A program made the position numbers and the translations under genes. Shown here piece after piece: positions 41,087-51,231 of a DNA stretch of 64,000 nucleotides. The DNA is from Oscillospiraceae bacterium. GTDB taxonomy: Bacteria > Bacillota > Clostridia > Oscillospirales > Ruminococcaceae. The stretch is from the NCBI GenBank assembly GCA_025758045.1, contig CP107208.1, positions 868,001 to 932,000 of the forward strand, given 5' to 3'. The stretch's first letter is position 1. Each line of letters starts with the position of its first letter. Below the pieces are notes generated by a model. The model had not been told where the DNA came from and did not search any database. It saw only the letters and a program-made list of their open reading frames with translations.

Positions 41087-42454
41087 TTATTTATTCAAAA
41101 TACGCTGTTTGATCATGTCGGCGATGCGGTCGGCGCTGGACTTGATGGCCTCCTGGTCCTCGCCCTCGACCATAACGCGGATCTTCGGCTCGGTGCCGGA
41201 AACACGGACGAGGACGCGGCCCATGCCCATCAGGTTCTGCTGCTGGCTCTCGATGAAGCCGGCGATATACTCATCCTCTTTGTAGGCTTCTTTCTGGGCC
41301 TTGTCGGCAGTCAGGTTGATGAGCACCTGGGGGAACTTGGTGTACACGGCGTTCAGGTCGCTCATCTTGGCGCCGTTTTCGGCCTTCTTGCGGGCCAGCA
41401 CCTTCAGCAGCTTGCCGGCAGTCAGTTCGCCGTCGCCGGTGGTGGAGTGATGCAGAAAGATCACGTGACCGCTCTGCTCGCCGCCGATGGCATAGCCGCG
41501 GGCGCGCATCTCTTCCAGCACGTAGCGGTCGCCCACGGCAGTGCGGGCGGTCTCAATGCCTAAAGACTGCATGTATTTCATGAAGCCCAGGTTGGACATG
41601 ACGGTGACGACGACGGTGTTGCCATCCAGGCGGCCGCGCTCCTTCATATCGGTGCCGACCAGTGCGATGATCTTGTCGCCGTCGATCTCGGCGCCGTTTT
41701 CGTCGCAGGCCAGGCAGCGGTCCGCGTCACCGTCAAAGGCGATGCCGCAATCGTAGCCGCCCTGCTTGACGGCCGCTTCCAGCGTTTCCAGATGGGTGGA
41801 GCCGCAGCCGTCGTTGACGGAAACGCCGTCCTGCTGGGTGCCGATGAAGCCGCACTCGCAGCCAAGGCGCGGGAACAATTCCTGCGCGACCCTGGCGGAG
41901 GCGCCGTTGGCGCAGTCGAACAGCACTTTCAGACCGGTGAGGTCGGCGTCGATATGCTCCTGCAGGAAGTCGACGTAATCCTTTACGCCGGTGCGGCACA
42001 TCTTGATGCGGCCGATGTCCGCGCCCTCGGCCAGACGAATGTCCGTGCAGTTGTTGAAGACATGGGCTTCGATCTGGTTCTCGACCTCATCGGGCAGTTT
42101 GTAGCCGTCGCCCTTGAAGATCTTGATGCCGTTGAACTCCATCGGGTTGTGGGAGGCGGAGATCATGATGCCGGCGTCGGCATTGTATTTGCGGACCAGG
42201 TAGGCCACGCCGGGGGTGGGGATAACGCCCAGCAGCTCTACGTCAGCGCCGACACTGCACAGGCCGGCGGCCAGGGTGGATTCCAGCATATCGCCGGACA
42301 CACGGGTATCTTTGCCGATCAGGATTTTGGGACGGTGGCCGTCCAGGCTGGTAAGCACGGCAGCGGTACCGCGGCCGATCTGAAGCGCCAGTTCGCAGGT
42401 GAGGTCCTTGCCCGCCACACCGCGGACACCATCAGTACCAAACAATTTACCCAT
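41087..42454 (-). CDS. glmM: phosphoglucosamine mutase
   Basis: The 455-residue protein starts MGKLFGTDGVRGVAG, has the phosphoserine loop ISASHNPMEFNGIK near residue 100, the metal loop DGDADR and the C-terminal phosphate-binding RVSGTEPKIRVMVEG. It converts glucosamine-6-phosphate to glucosamine-1-phosphate for cell-wall precursor synthesis. The start at 42454 follows AGGAAAGGA at a rather long distance. It lies downstream of ruvB on the same strand. Confidence 0.95.
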   Translation of the reverse strand: MGKLFGTDGVRGVAGKDLTCELALQIGRGTAAVLTSLDGHRPKILIGKDTRVSGDMLESTLAAGLCSVGADVELLGVIPTPGVAYLVRKYNADAGIMISASHNPMEFNGIKIFKGDGYKLPDEVENQIEAHVFNNCTDIRLAEGADIGRIKMCRTGVKDYVDFLQEHIDADLTGLKVLFDCANGASARVAQELFPRLGCECGFIGTQQDGVSVNDGCGSTHLETLEAAVKQGGYDCGIAFDGDADRCLACDENGAEIDGDKIIALVGTDMKERGRLDGNTVVVTVMSNLGFMKYMQSLGIETARTAVGDRYVLEEMRARGYAIGGEQSGHVIFLHHSTTGDGELTAGKLLKVLARKKAENGAKMSDLNAVYTKFPQVLINLTADKAQKEAYKEDEYIAGFIESQQQNLMGMGRVLVRVSGTEPKIRVMVEGEDQEAIKSSADRIADMIKQRILNK

Positions 42455-42548
42455 TCTCGTCAGATCCTTTCCTATTGGTTGATTCGGTTGATTTATCATT
42501 CTATGCCGCTTGTCGGCATGGGGTCAGTGATTTTTCGCCCGAAGCACG

Positions 42549-43601
<1,053 letters not shown>

Positions 43602-43613
43602 TGTTTACCCCTT

Positions 43614-44216
43614 TCAGCGTGCGCGGGACAGGCTGCGCAGCGCCACCTTGATAATATCCTGTACGGGCAGTGTCTCGTCCACGCGGGCCACCGCGGCGGC
43701 GGCATCGCTGGGGGTGTAGCCCAGGCTGACCAGCGCCGCCACAGCCTGCGCCGGGGCCGAGCTGGGCGCGGGCGTACCCATATCGCCGGAGAAGCCGTTG
43801 CCATTGGCCAGGCCCTTGCCCACTTTGTCTTTCAGTTCCAGGGCAATGCGCTGGGCCAGCTTTGGGCCAACGCCGCTGGCCTTGGTAAACGCCTTGTAGT
43901 CGCCGCTGGAGGCCGCCAGCGCGACCTTTTCCGGGGACATAATGGACAAGATGGACAGGCCCGCTTTGGGGCCGACGCCGGTAACGGCCGTCAGCATCTT
44001 GAAGCAGTCGCGCTGTTCCTCGTTGGCAAAGCCATAGAGGGAAACATCGTTCTCGGTCACGTTCATGATGGTATAGACCGTGCCCTCCTGCCCCGGGGCA
44101 GGCAGGGCCTCGCCGGTGGTAGCCGGGACCTGCACATAGTACCCCACACCCGCGCAGCTGATGACGACAGAATCCAGGGATTTTTTCAAAATTTTGCCAG
44201 TCAGACAATAGATCAT
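43614..44216 (-). CDS. ruvA: Holliday junction branch-migration protein RuvA
   Basis: The 200-residue protein has the OB-fold N-terminus (MIYCLTGKILKKSLDSVVISCAGVGYYVQVP), two HhH motifs (LTAVTGVGPKAGLSILS and FTKASGVGPKLAQRIALELKDK) and the C-terminal RuvB-contacting domain. The ATG at 44216 follows AAAAAAGGAAGCC. The family A element A5 lies between it and ruvC. Confidence 0.95.
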   Translation of the reverse strand: MIYCLTGKILKKSLDSVVISCAGVGYYVQVPATTGEALPAPGQEGTVYTIMNVTENDVSLYGFANEEQRDCFKMLTAVTGVGPKAGLSILSIMSPEKVALAASSGDYKAFTKASGVGPKLAQRIALELKDKVGKGLANGNGFSGDMGTPAPSSAPAQAVAALVSLGYTPSDAAAAVARVDETLPVQDIIKVALRSLSRAR

Positions 44217-44249
44217 GGTTGGCTTCCTTTTTTATAGTAATAATAACTT

Positions 44250-44427
44250 TAGGGCAATACCGCATAATTCTAAGTGCCGATACGGCGAGCGAGGTACGGC
44301 AGCTGCTAAGCCAAAAGCGCAGATAATACTTTGTGTATTATCGAGCATTTTGGCAACGCAGATGCCGTGCCGCGGCCGCCGGAACGGTGCTTAAGCCGTC
44401 AGGCGGGAATTGTGCGGTGTTGCCTTA
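44250..44427 (+). repeat. family A MITE-like element, copy A5
   Basis: A 178-bp copy (ends TAGGGCAATACCGCATAATT and GGAATTGTGCGGTGTTGCCTTA-type) inserted between ruvC and ruvA, genes that are normally contiguous. It starts 34 bp upstream of the ruvA start codon. Confidence 0.85.
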
Positions 44428-44506
44428 GCTAAATGGTCGGTGTTTTTTTTGCAGGGACTATGCCCTGCCGCCCACCTTACGGTTTGCTATATTAAAAGTT
44501 TCTTTG

Positions 44507-44532
44507 CCTACTTTCTTTTCAAAGAAAGTAGG
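44507..44532. repeat. family E palindrome at the ruvC 3' end
   Basis: CCTACTTTCTT and AAGAAAGTAGG enclose TTCA. It abuts the ruvC stop codon (44533-44535). It matches the pattern of the two palindromes flanking scfB. Confidence 0.65.
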
Positions 44533-45030
44533 TTATCGTACCGGCGTACCCATCAGGCGGCTGCGGCTGCAATGGCAATGGGCGATGGCCATACCCAGGG
44601 CGTCGGCGGTGTCGTCGGGCTTGGGTATGGTCTCCAGGTGCAGCATCATGCGGGTCATCTCCTGGATCTGCTTTTTTACGGCCTTGCCGTAGCCGGTGAT
44701 GGCCTGCTTGACCTGCATGGGCGTGTATTCATAGATCGGCACACCGCACTGGGCCGCCGCCAGCAGGATGACCCCGCGTGCCTCGGCCACGCCGATAACG
44801 GTGGTCTGGTTGTGCTGGTAGTAAAGCTTCTCGATGGAGAGGGCTTCGGGCTTGTAGCGTTTGCAGATGTCCAGCACGCCCTCGTAGATCTCGACCAGGC
44901 GCTGCTCAAAGGGGGTGTCTTTCTCGGTAACGACCGCCCCGTAGCCCACCGGCGCGAACCGGTTGCCCACATATTCCACAACGCCCCAGCCTACAATTGC
45001 GTAGCCGGGATCAATACCAAGGACTCGCAA
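44533..45030 (-). CDS. ruvC: Holliday junction resolvase RuvC
   Basis: The 165-residue protein starts LRVLGIDPGYAIVGWGVVE from a TTG codon at 45030 preceded by GGGGAGGTGTAGAGAC. Catalytic acidic residues are visible in GIDPG, SIEKLYY and the C-terminal PDDTADALGMAIAHC. It cuts Holliday junctions symmetrically. The length is typical. Genes run ruvC-ruvA-ruvB, with a family A element interrupting the first interval. Confidence 0.94.
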   Translation of the reverse strand: MRVLGIDPGYAIVGWGVVEYVGNRFAPVGYGAVVTEKDTPFEQRLVEIYEGVLDICKRYKPEALSIEKLYYQHNQTTVIGVAEARGVILLAAAQCGVPIYEYTPMQVKQAITGYGKAVKKQIQEMTRMMLHLETIPKPDDTADALGMAIAHCHCSRSRLMGTPVR

Positions 45031-45171
45031 GTCTCTACACCTCCCCACTTTAACTGGTATAGTATACCACAAAAAGGTGTGTGCGTCCACAGCGGCGGGG
45101 CGGTTTTTGGCCGCTTGAGGGGACGTTTTCGACTTTTTTCAGAAAAATTTCAAATTTCTTGAAAAAAGTGC

Positions 45172-45200
45172 TTGACTTTTCTCTTTGTGTCTGGTATTAT
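45172..45200 (+). promoter_or_regulatory. tRNA-Val promoter
   Basis: TTGACT (45172-45177) and TATTAT (45195-45200) are 17 bases apart, 41 bp before the tRNA. Confidence 0.75.
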
Positions 45201-45241
45201 AGCATACGTCGCCGGGAGACACGGCGCCGACAACAAAATAT

Positions 45242-45317
45242 GGACGGTTAGCTCAGCTGGTAGAGCATCTGCTTGACGTGCAGGAGGTCACAGGTTCGAG
45301 TCCTGTACCGTCCACCA
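45242..45317 (+). tRNA. tRNA-Val (GAC)
   Basis: The 76-nt sequence folds as a standard cloverleaf: acceptor GGACGGT/ACCGTCC, D arm GCTC...GAGC, anticodon loop TTGACGT with anticodon GAC, T arm ACAGG-TTCGAGT-CCTGT, discriminator A and an encoded CCA. A strong terminator follows at once. Confidence 0.95.
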
Positions 45318-45363
45318 AAGAAAATACCGTAGATTCGTTAGAATCTACGGTATTTTCTTTTTC
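45317..45363 (+). terminator. tRNA-Val terminator
   Basis: A perfect 20-bp stem (45317-45336 with 45341-45360, starting in the last base of the tRNA CCA) with loop GTTA runs into TTTTTC. Confidence 0.85.
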
Positions 45364-45460
45364 AAGTACACACTTTAGTACACACTTGCCTATTTTCTCT
45401 GCAAGCTATGTACCAAATCATTATACACTTCCGGCCGTGCTTCTTTCAGCGCATCCATAA

Positions 45461-45505
45461 AGGCACCCCCGCACATGGTGTATCCTTCCATGCGCGGGGG
45501 TACCT
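45461..45505 (-). terminator. terminator of the 782-residue membrane protein gene
   Basis: An 18-base arm (45461-45478) pairs with 45488-45505 with two mismatches (GCACCCCCGCACATGG facing CCATGCGCGGGGGTAC). On the minus strand it lies just after the stop and is followed by TTTAT. Confidence 0.6.
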
Positions 45506-45510
45506 TGTAT

Positions 45511-47859
45511 TTACTGTTTCTTTTTCCTCCGGCTTACGCCCCAGGCGATGCTGCCCAGGAGCGCCAGGGCGGAGACAAGTTCGAAGCCGCGCCAGTAGGC
45601 GGGGGCCTGGTAGGCGATCATGATCGTACCGGTGTAGCCCGCCGGGATGTTCAGGGTGATGCGGGCGTTCTCGCCGGTGCCGAGGGGGTATTCCTCGCCG
45701 GTAGCTTCGTCCACGGCATGGTAGTGGCCGTAGTTGAAAATAGGCACCGAGATGTCGGCGGCCTCGCCGTCATTTTCCACTTCCAGATAGGCCTTGCCGC
45801 CCCTCTTCTCGTAGGAGAGAAGCTGCATCTTATCGCTGCCCGGCTTGGGCTGTGCCCAGATGGTCTCGTAGGCGCTGGTACCGTCGATGAGGTACTCGCC
45901 CACACCGGTGGTAGGTGTCGGGTCCATCTTGCGGTAAGTATTATAGGCAACCTCCTGCTGGCCGGTCAGCATCTGGGTCTGCATTACGCCGGTCATCAAC
46001 AGGGTGCATCCCACCAGCGACAGGGCCACACCCTTTGCCAGGCGGAGGTTCTTTTCCTTCAACAGCTGAACCGCCAGCACAACCGCCAGGCAAAGCAGTA
46101 CCGTTGCCAGAGAAAGGAACCGCCACGGGTACTGGAACAGGCCAATCAGCTTGCCCACCGTGCGGCCCAGCCAGTTGTGGAAGCTGTCCCACGGGAACAC
46201 ATGCATGGACAGTACCGTTGCCAGCACCGCAAAGCCAAATGCTGCCTGCATGCGGTGCAGGGTATCTCTGTCGTGCCAGCTTTCCCGCCGCAGCAGGCAG
46301 TAAAGCACCAGCAGCAGCCCCACCACCAGTGGCAGGCCGAACGACAGCGTCATATCCGGGTTTGTGCCCGAATCCGCCCCACCGAATCCCGGCCCAAACG
46401 GGCTGAACAGCTGCACCAGATACGTTCCCTGGTTCTGGATCTTGCCGATCAGCGGGCCGTTGACCATCAAATTGATCTCGTGCGTCGAGATCAGGAACGG
46501 GAAGAAATACCAGGCGCTCAGCGCCACAGCCAGCAGCGCCGCCTTGACCCAGGCCAGCAGGCGGGCAGGGCGCAGGGTATCCCGCAGGCGCAGCAGGCAG
46601 AACACCACCAGCAGCAGCGCGATCAGCTCACAGCTGAGCAGATGGCACTGCACCAGCGCCGCCATGCCAAAGGCCATGGGCGCCCACTGGGCAAAGCGGG
46701 GCTTCTCGGTGGTATATATATTATACAGGCCCACCAGCACCAATGGCAGGAAAGTGATGGCCGTGTACTCGCCCACCGAGGCGCGGATGTAGGTGCAGAC
46801 CAGGCGGTAGCAGGACAGCGTGTACAGGGCCGCGCCCAGCAGGCCCAGCTTGCGGCTGGCGGTAATTTTGCCAAAGCTGTAATAGGCAATGATGGCGGTG
46901 GACAGTGTCACCGCAAAGATGTACACCTGATAGCAGGTGCGCAGCGGTAGCCAGGCATTATACAGCAGGGCGGGCAGTGTCAGGAACAGTTCACAATAGC
47001 ACAGCGAGTTGGCATAGCCGTAGCCGTTCAGGCTGTCAGTGGTCATGCGCACCGGGAACTGCCCGTAGGACAGCTCCGCCGCCATGGCCGTAATACGCTG
47101 CAGATGGTAGTCTATATCGTGCCCGAAGTAGAGATAGTTGCTGAACAGCGGCAGGCAGGCGGCCACCGTGATGCCCGCCAGGATCAGCGGCACCGCGTAC
47201 TTGCGGCGGCGTGCCGGGGCGTTTTCATCCCTGCGGGCAAACAGTAGCAGCAGCACAAAATTCAGCACTGCCGCCAGCAGCACGAAGATGACCAGCCGGG
47301 TCAGGCGGTAGATGGGCTGCTCGGTCAGGGTAATGCCGTACAGGTAAAGCTGCCCTTCGCCGTAAGTCAGGGTCGCGGTCAGGTCCTGCATTCTGGCGCC
47401 GTAACCCACCCACAGGCGGGTGGTCACCGTTCGATGGCAGTCGTCCAGCGTTACGGTATCAGCTCTGACAGCCGATGGATTGCCCTTGCTGGAAAAAGAC
47501 AGCGAGCCCGCACTGTGCAGTGCATTAAAGGTCGGTGTGTCCGGTGTCTCACAGGAGAAATACTGCACCGTCACCTCATACGCGCCGGAGCGCATCGCGC
47601 TGCCTGCCGTAGAAAAGCTGATGGCCTTATCCTCCGGCGGGGTGAAGTCCTCGCTGTTGTTCCAGATTTGCAGCGCCGTCCCGTCCTCGTTCACAGCGGC
47701 GATCTGCGGGTAGTCGTTGCTAAAATCCGCCGAGGTCAGCTGCAGTTTGTAGGGTGCGCCGAACAGCGATGCTGCCAGCGAGGCCAGCACAGCAGCCTCC
47801 AGCAGGAGCACCACGGCAAACCAGCGGTTGGCACGCAGCAGTTCATGCAGTTTTTTCAT
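45511..47859 (-). CDS. large GT-C-like polytopic membrane protein
   Basis: The 782-residue protein has an N-terminal membrane anchor, an extracytoplasmic beta-rich domain (about 35-180), about ten further membrane helices and a C-terminal extracytoplasmic domain before a last helix and a basic tail (SRRKKKQ). The acidic motif YFGHDIDYHLQRITAM after a helix, with GEYTAITFLPLVLVGLY, resembles clostridial GT-C/YfhO-like proteins with a 6-pyruvoyl-tetrahydropterin-synthase-related label. A role in moving sugars from lipid carriers to cell-surface polymers is likely but unproven. It follows the next gene by 14 bp. Confidence 0.7.
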   Translation of the reverse strand: MKKLHELLRANRWFAVVLLLEAAVLASLAASLFGAPYKLQLTSADFSNDYPQIAAVNEDGTALQIWNNSEDFTPPEDKAISFSTAGSAMRSGAYEVTVQYFSCETPDTPTFNALHSAGSLSFSSKGNPSAVRADTVTLDDCHRTVTTRLWVGYGARMQDLTATLTYGEGQLYLYGITLTEQPIYRLTRLVIFVLLAAVLNFVLLLLFARRDENAPARRRKYAVPLILAGITVAACLPLFSNYLYFGHDIDYHLQRITAMAAELSYGQFPVRMTTDSLNGYGYANSLCYCELFLTLPALLYNAWLPLRTCYQVYIFAVTLSTAIIAYYSFGKITASRKLGLLGAALYTLSCYRLVCTYIRASVGEYTAITFLPLVLVGLYNIYTTEKPRFAQWAPMAFGMAALVQCHLLSCELIALLLVVFCLLRLRDTLRPARLLAWVKAALLAVALSAWYFFPFLISTHEINLMVNGPLIGKIQNQGTYLVQLFSPFGPGFGGADSGTNPDMTLSFGLPLVVGLLLVLYCLLRRESWHDRDTLHRMQAAFGFAVLATVLSMHVFPWDSFHNWLGRTVGKLIGLFQYPWRFLSLATVLLCLAVVLAVQLLKEKNLRLAKGVALSLVGCTLLMTGVMQTQMLTGQQEVAYNTYRKMDPTPTTGVGEYLIDGTSAYETIWAQPKPGSDKMQLLSYEKRGGKAYLEVENDGEAADISVPIFNYGHYHAVDEATGEEYPLGTGENARITLNIPAGYTGTIMIAYQAPAYWRGFELVSALALLGSIAWGVSRRKKKQ

Positions 47860-47873
47860 ACAAAGGGGCCTCC

Positions 47874-49616
47874 TCAGCCGTCCCAGATCATGACTTTGGC
47901 GTTCAGGATGGAGGTGTCCTCCACCGTGGCGATGTACTCGCCCTTCTCATTGCGGGGGGTGCGGTCGCAGTCCAGCAGGCAGATCTGGCGGGGTTCCTCG
48001 GTGCCGTCGGCCAGGCGCACCTTGTACTTGATGACCGCATTGTCCGGCACCAGCGCACCCTGCACGTAGACCCGCATGCCGTCCATCACCTCGCCGGTGT
48101 CGTCGGTCAGGCGACCGCACCAGGCCAGGTCATAGCCGCCGTAGTTACGGTAGGTCTGGTAGGCGTAAAGCGTGCCGTGGCCGGAGGGCAGCTCGATGCC
48201 CGGCATCTGGGCGTGGAGTTCCCGCCCGGCAAAACGGCAGAAGAAATTCGTCTCGGCCTGGGTATTGGTGTCCCAGACGTTCTCATTGCAAAGGATCAGA
48301 TCGTCGGCCGTGACCTCATCGGCCAGACCGGCGCGGATGGTATCGGCAAAGAAGTTGTAGGCTTTCAGGTTCTCAGCGTGGTGGGTGCGCAGGCAGCCGC
48401 GGGTAAACGCGCCGTTGGCGGCAATACCCGCCGCCAGCACCACTGCCAGCAAAGCGCGCAGCACGGCCGAGGGAACTTTCGGCAGACGGCAGCACAGTTT
48501 GGCCAGCGCCGCCACGCCTACCGCCAGCAGCAGGCCCAGGCCCACCGAACTGGCCGCCGCGGGGATGTAGCCCCACTTCCAGGTGATGGCCTCTGGCTGC
48601 TGGTAGCGGGCCGACAGGGCCAGCAGCGCCGCCGGGGCAGCCCACAGCCCCAGGCCCAGCAGGGCCAGGCCGCCCAGGGACTTGCCGCTGACCTTTTCCC
48701 TGGGAACGGCAAACAGCAGCGCCGCTACAGCCAGCAGCCCCAGCACAAAGGGCCAGAGCATGTCGCCCTTGCTGATGGTGCCGCAATCCTGCCCCTGCAG
48801 CCAGGGACCCAGAAACGGGATGGACGCGGCCATCTGCTGCACGGTCACACGGGCCACGTTGGGGATGTCCAGCGAAAGTTCATTGCCGGTGCCGCCGTGG
48901 CGGGAACTGGCAAAGTGGAAGCAAAACGCCACCGCCATGCCGCCCAGCACCGGGGCCGAGGCCCGCAGGCCGCCCCGCACACTGCGGGTGTACACCACCC
49001 ACAGCAGCAGCGCCAGCACGGCGTAGACATAGCCGGTCTCGTAAGTGCCGCAGGCGATAAACGCCAGCACGGCCGCCGCCACGCCCCAGGCGCGATGGTG
49101 GGACTCGTGCAGGTAAAACAGGCACAGCCAACTGGCCGCCGCCCAAAGCAGCGTGCGCTGGGGCACGGCGTAGTAACTGTACATGCCCTCGTTAAAAATA
49201 GGAGCCGCCGCCAGCGCCAGACCAAAGGCGCCCAGAGCCAGGGCATTGCTGCGGCTGAGCTTTGCCGCCACGCGGCTAACCAGGAAAGCCGCCGCGCCCG
49301 TCATGGCAATGATGTACAACCGGTAGCTGGCCAGCGTGCGGTAAAACAGCAGCGCCACCGCGTTGGGGTAGTGGAACGGGAAGAACCGCACCTGCTTTAA
49401 TAAAAAGAAGCTCAGCCGCTCCTTTAGATCCTGCAAGGCATACTGCCAGAAGGACATGCGGCCCATATCGTACAGCCATCCGTTCAGGGTCAGCTTGTCG
49501 TCGCCCTCGGCCGGTACGCTGATGGTCACCCGCAGGTACATAACAGCCGCCGCAAATACGGCCAGATACAGCACCGCCAGCGCCGCCCGCCGGACCGCTG
49601 TGTTTTGCTTTTTCAT
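47874..49616 (-). CDS. polytopic membrane protein, possibly GT-C glycosyltransferase
   Basis: The 580-residue protein has about ten to twelve membrane helices and a soluble C-terminal domain. The acidic EGDDKLTLNGWLYDMGRM after the first helix sits where GT-C enzymes carry catalytic acids, but I do not recognise a named family. The start at 49616 follows AAGGGGAGGAACGAT. It forms a two-gene unit with the downstream membrane protein, and both may act on the same surface glycan. Confidence 0.6.
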   Translation of the reverse strand: MKKQNTAVRRAALAVLYLAVFAAAVMYLRVTISVPAEGDDKLTLNGWLYDMGRMSFWQYALQDLKERLSFFLLKQVRFFPFHYPNAVALLFYRTLASYRLYIIAMTGAAAFLVSRVAAKLSRSNALALGAFGLALAAAPIFNEGMYSYYAVPQRTLLWAAASWLCLFYLHESHHRAWGVAAAVLAFIACGTYETGYVYAVLALLLWVVYTRSVRGGLRASAPVLGGMAVAFCFHFASSRHGGTGNELSLDIPNVARVTVQQMAASIPFLGPWLQGQDCGTISKGDMLWPFVLGLLAVAALLFAVPREKVSGKSLGGLALLGLGLWAAPAALLALSARYQQPEAITWKWGYIPAAASSVGLGLLLAVGVAALAKLCCRLPKVPSAVLRALLAVVLAAGIAANGAFTRGCLRTHHAENLKAYNFFADTIRAGLADEVTADDLILCNENVWDTNTQAETNFFCRFAGRELHAQMPGIELPSGHGTLYAYQTYRNYGGYDLAWCGRLTDDTGEVMDGMRVYVQGALVPDNAVIKYKVRLADGTEEPRQICLLDCDRTPRNEKGEYIATVEDTSILNAKVMIWDG

Positions 49617-49699
49617 ATCGTTCCTCCCCTTGCCGGGATATAGTCGTAGATAAGGGTATTATAGCATAGCCGGGCATTGCGTGCAATCTGCACGGATAT

Positions 49700-49738
49700 A
49701 AAAAGCCCCGCACGCAGGCGGCGGGCCTGTATGCGGGG
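49700..49738 (-). terminator. strong minus-strand terminator without an assigned gene
   Basis: CCCCGCACGCAGGC (49706-49719) pairs with GCCTGTATGCGGGG (49725-49738), and on the minus strand TTTTTATAT follows. The nearest upstream minus-strand gene already has its own terminator at 49983-50000, so this one serves another transcript. Confidence 0.65.
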
Positions 49739-49900
49739 TTGGTATGCTTTTGTATGTATGGTAAACGCCGCCACACGCGGCGGGGGATTGGTTTGGCTGC
49801 GCCGGGCTGCTGCGGCGTGACCGGCGGGCGCAGGCAGGCGGCCGTACCAGTGGGCAGGTAGATTTTCTCCTTGTGTTTGCAAAAAGTATTTTACCACATT
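49700..49900 (-). ncRNA. candidate small structured RNA
   Basis: Between two minus-strand terminators lies about 200 bp with no convincing coding frame but dense GC-rich pairing (for example CCGCC-GCGTGT-GGCGG) and a final terminator. A possible promoter is TAAAAT with a weak TGAAAA 17 bases upstream. It has no 6S, SRP or RNase P signature that I recognise. The rest of 49617-50020 shows nothing else. Confidence 0.3.
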
Positions 49901-49977
49901 TTTTCGCGTTTTTTCATAGGCAGTTTTCCACAAAAACACCACGCCGCATGCATGGGCAAAATGCCTATACAAAGCAA

Positions 49978-50000
49978 AAAGAGGAGCACCGAAGTGCTCC
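49978..50000 (-). terminator. terminator of the PTS EIIC-like gene
   Basis: GGAGCAC (49983-49989) and GTGCTCC (49994-50000) form a stem with a tetraloop, and TCTTTTTGC follows on the minus strand. Confidence 0.85.
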
Positions 50001-50020
50001 CCGTTGCGAGTTATTGCAGT

Positions 50021-51064
50021 TTAGTCCAGCTTCATGTCGCCGTCTTTGATCCAGCCCCACTTGCGCAGGACCTCGCAGAAAACAACGCTCAGCACGGCGG
50101 GCAGGACGAAGCAGATCAGCACCAGGCCCACCCAATCAAAGGCGGTAACGGCCTTGCCGGCCTCGATCCAGCCGGTGTAGACGCCGATCTGGCCCACCAG
50201 GCCGCAGGTGCCCATGCCGCTGGAGACCGCCGGGCCGTTCATTTCCAGGCGGAACAGGCAGGTGGCGATGGGGCCGGTGATAGCCGCCGCCAGCGTCGGG
50301 GGGATCCAGATGCGGGGATTGCGCAGGATGTTGGGCATCTGCAGCATGCTGGTGCCCAGGCCCTGGCTGACCAGGCCGCCGACGCCGTTCTCGCGGTAGC
50401 TCATAAAGGCGAAGCCGATCATCTGGGCGCAGCAGCCAGCCACAGCCGCACCGCCTGCCAGGCCTGTCAGGCCCAGGGCCGCGCAGATGGCCGCACTGGA
50501 GATGGGCAGCGTCAGGGCCACGCCTACCAGCACGGAAACGACAATGCCCATCAGCAGGGGTTGCAACTCGGTGGCCCACATGATGACGTTGCCCACAGCG
50601 CTGGCGGCCGCACCGATGCTGGGGGCGCAGAAGGCGCTCAGGCCCACACCCACCAAAATGGTGACCGCCGGGGTGACGAGGATGTCGACCTTGGTCTCTT
50701 TGCTGACCAGCTTGCCGACCTCGGTGGCGATGATGGCGATGAGGTAGACGGCCAGGGGGCCGCCTGCACCGCCCAGTTCATTGGCCGCGCCGCCGACAGC
50801 GATCAGGCTGAACAGCACCAGCTGCGGGGCGTGCAGTGCGTAACCGATGGACGCCGCCATGGCCGGGCCAGCGATAGCCGCCGCATAGCCGCCCGCCGTG
50901 ACCAGGAACGCAAGCCCCAGCTGCTGGCCCAGCGTCTTGATGATGGTGCCGATCAGCAGGCTGGCGAACAAGCCCTGGGCCATGGCGCCCATGGCGTCGA
51001 TGCCGTAACGATGCGCCGAGATGACAACATCTTTGCGCTTAAAAAATGTGCTTACTGCCTCCAT
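50021..51064 (-). CDS. PTS EIIC_2-type membrane permease
   Basis: The 347-residue protein has about ten membrane helices and glycine-rich motifs (GGAANELGGAGGPLAVYLIA; NGPAVSSGMGTCGLVGQIG) of the PF13303-type PTS EIIC_2 family. Members resemble sugar-PTS EIIC subunits but lack IIA/IIB domains, and none are encoded nearby, so phosphotransfer coupling is doubtful. The start at 51064 follows AAGAGGAAAAG. It is divergent from an esterase gene. The substrate is unknown. Confidence 0.75.
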   Translation of the reverse strand: MEAVSTFFKRKDVVISAHRYGIDAMGAMAQGLFASLLIGTIIKTLGQQLGLAFLVTAGGYAAAIAGPAMAASIGYALHAPQLVLFSLIAVGGAANELGGAGGPLAVYLIAIIATEVGKLVSKETKVDILVTPAVTILVGVGLSAFCAPSIGAAASAVGNVIMWATELQPLLMGIVVSVLVGVALTLPISSAAICAALGLTGLAGGAAVAGCCAQMIGFAFMSYRENGVGGLVSQGLGTSMLQMPNILRNPRIWIPPTLAAAITGPIATCLFRLEMNGPAVSSGMGTCGLVGQIGVYTGWIEAGKAVTAFDWVGLVLICFVLPAVLSVVFCEVLRKWGWIKDGDMKLD

Positions 51065-51115
51065 AGATACTTTTCCTCTTTCTGCTTGTTAAATTTTTGT
51101 ACAAGGGTCAAGGTG

Positions 51116-51201
51116 ATTATAATACAGCCGCCCCACAATTGCAACTCAAAGCGGGAAAAACGTTGACAATGATTGAAAACGCGGGGAAAATGCGATACAA
51201 T
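51116..51201. promoter_or_regulatory. divergent promoters of the EIIC-like and esterase genes
   Basis: Minus strand: TTGCAA (51139-51144) with TATAAT (51116-51121), spacing 17. Plus strand: TTGAAA (51173-51178) with TACAAT (51196-51201), spacing 17. Confidence 0.65.
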
Positions 51202-51231
51202 GGCAACAATGACCTAAAAGGAGGTCCCATC

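Noticed and set aside
39332..41563. Open frame of 743 codons antisense to ecfA1, the methyltransferase gene and part of glmM
   Set aside because: It spans several real genes on the other strand and resembles other antisense artefacts here.
45394..45475. Short minus-strand frame beside tRNA-Val that could be an integrase tail
   Set aside because: About 28 codons only, overlapping a terminator hairpin, and no duplicated tRNA 3' end (att site) was found nearby. A tandem GTACACACTTT/AGTACACACTT is present but too short to support an element.
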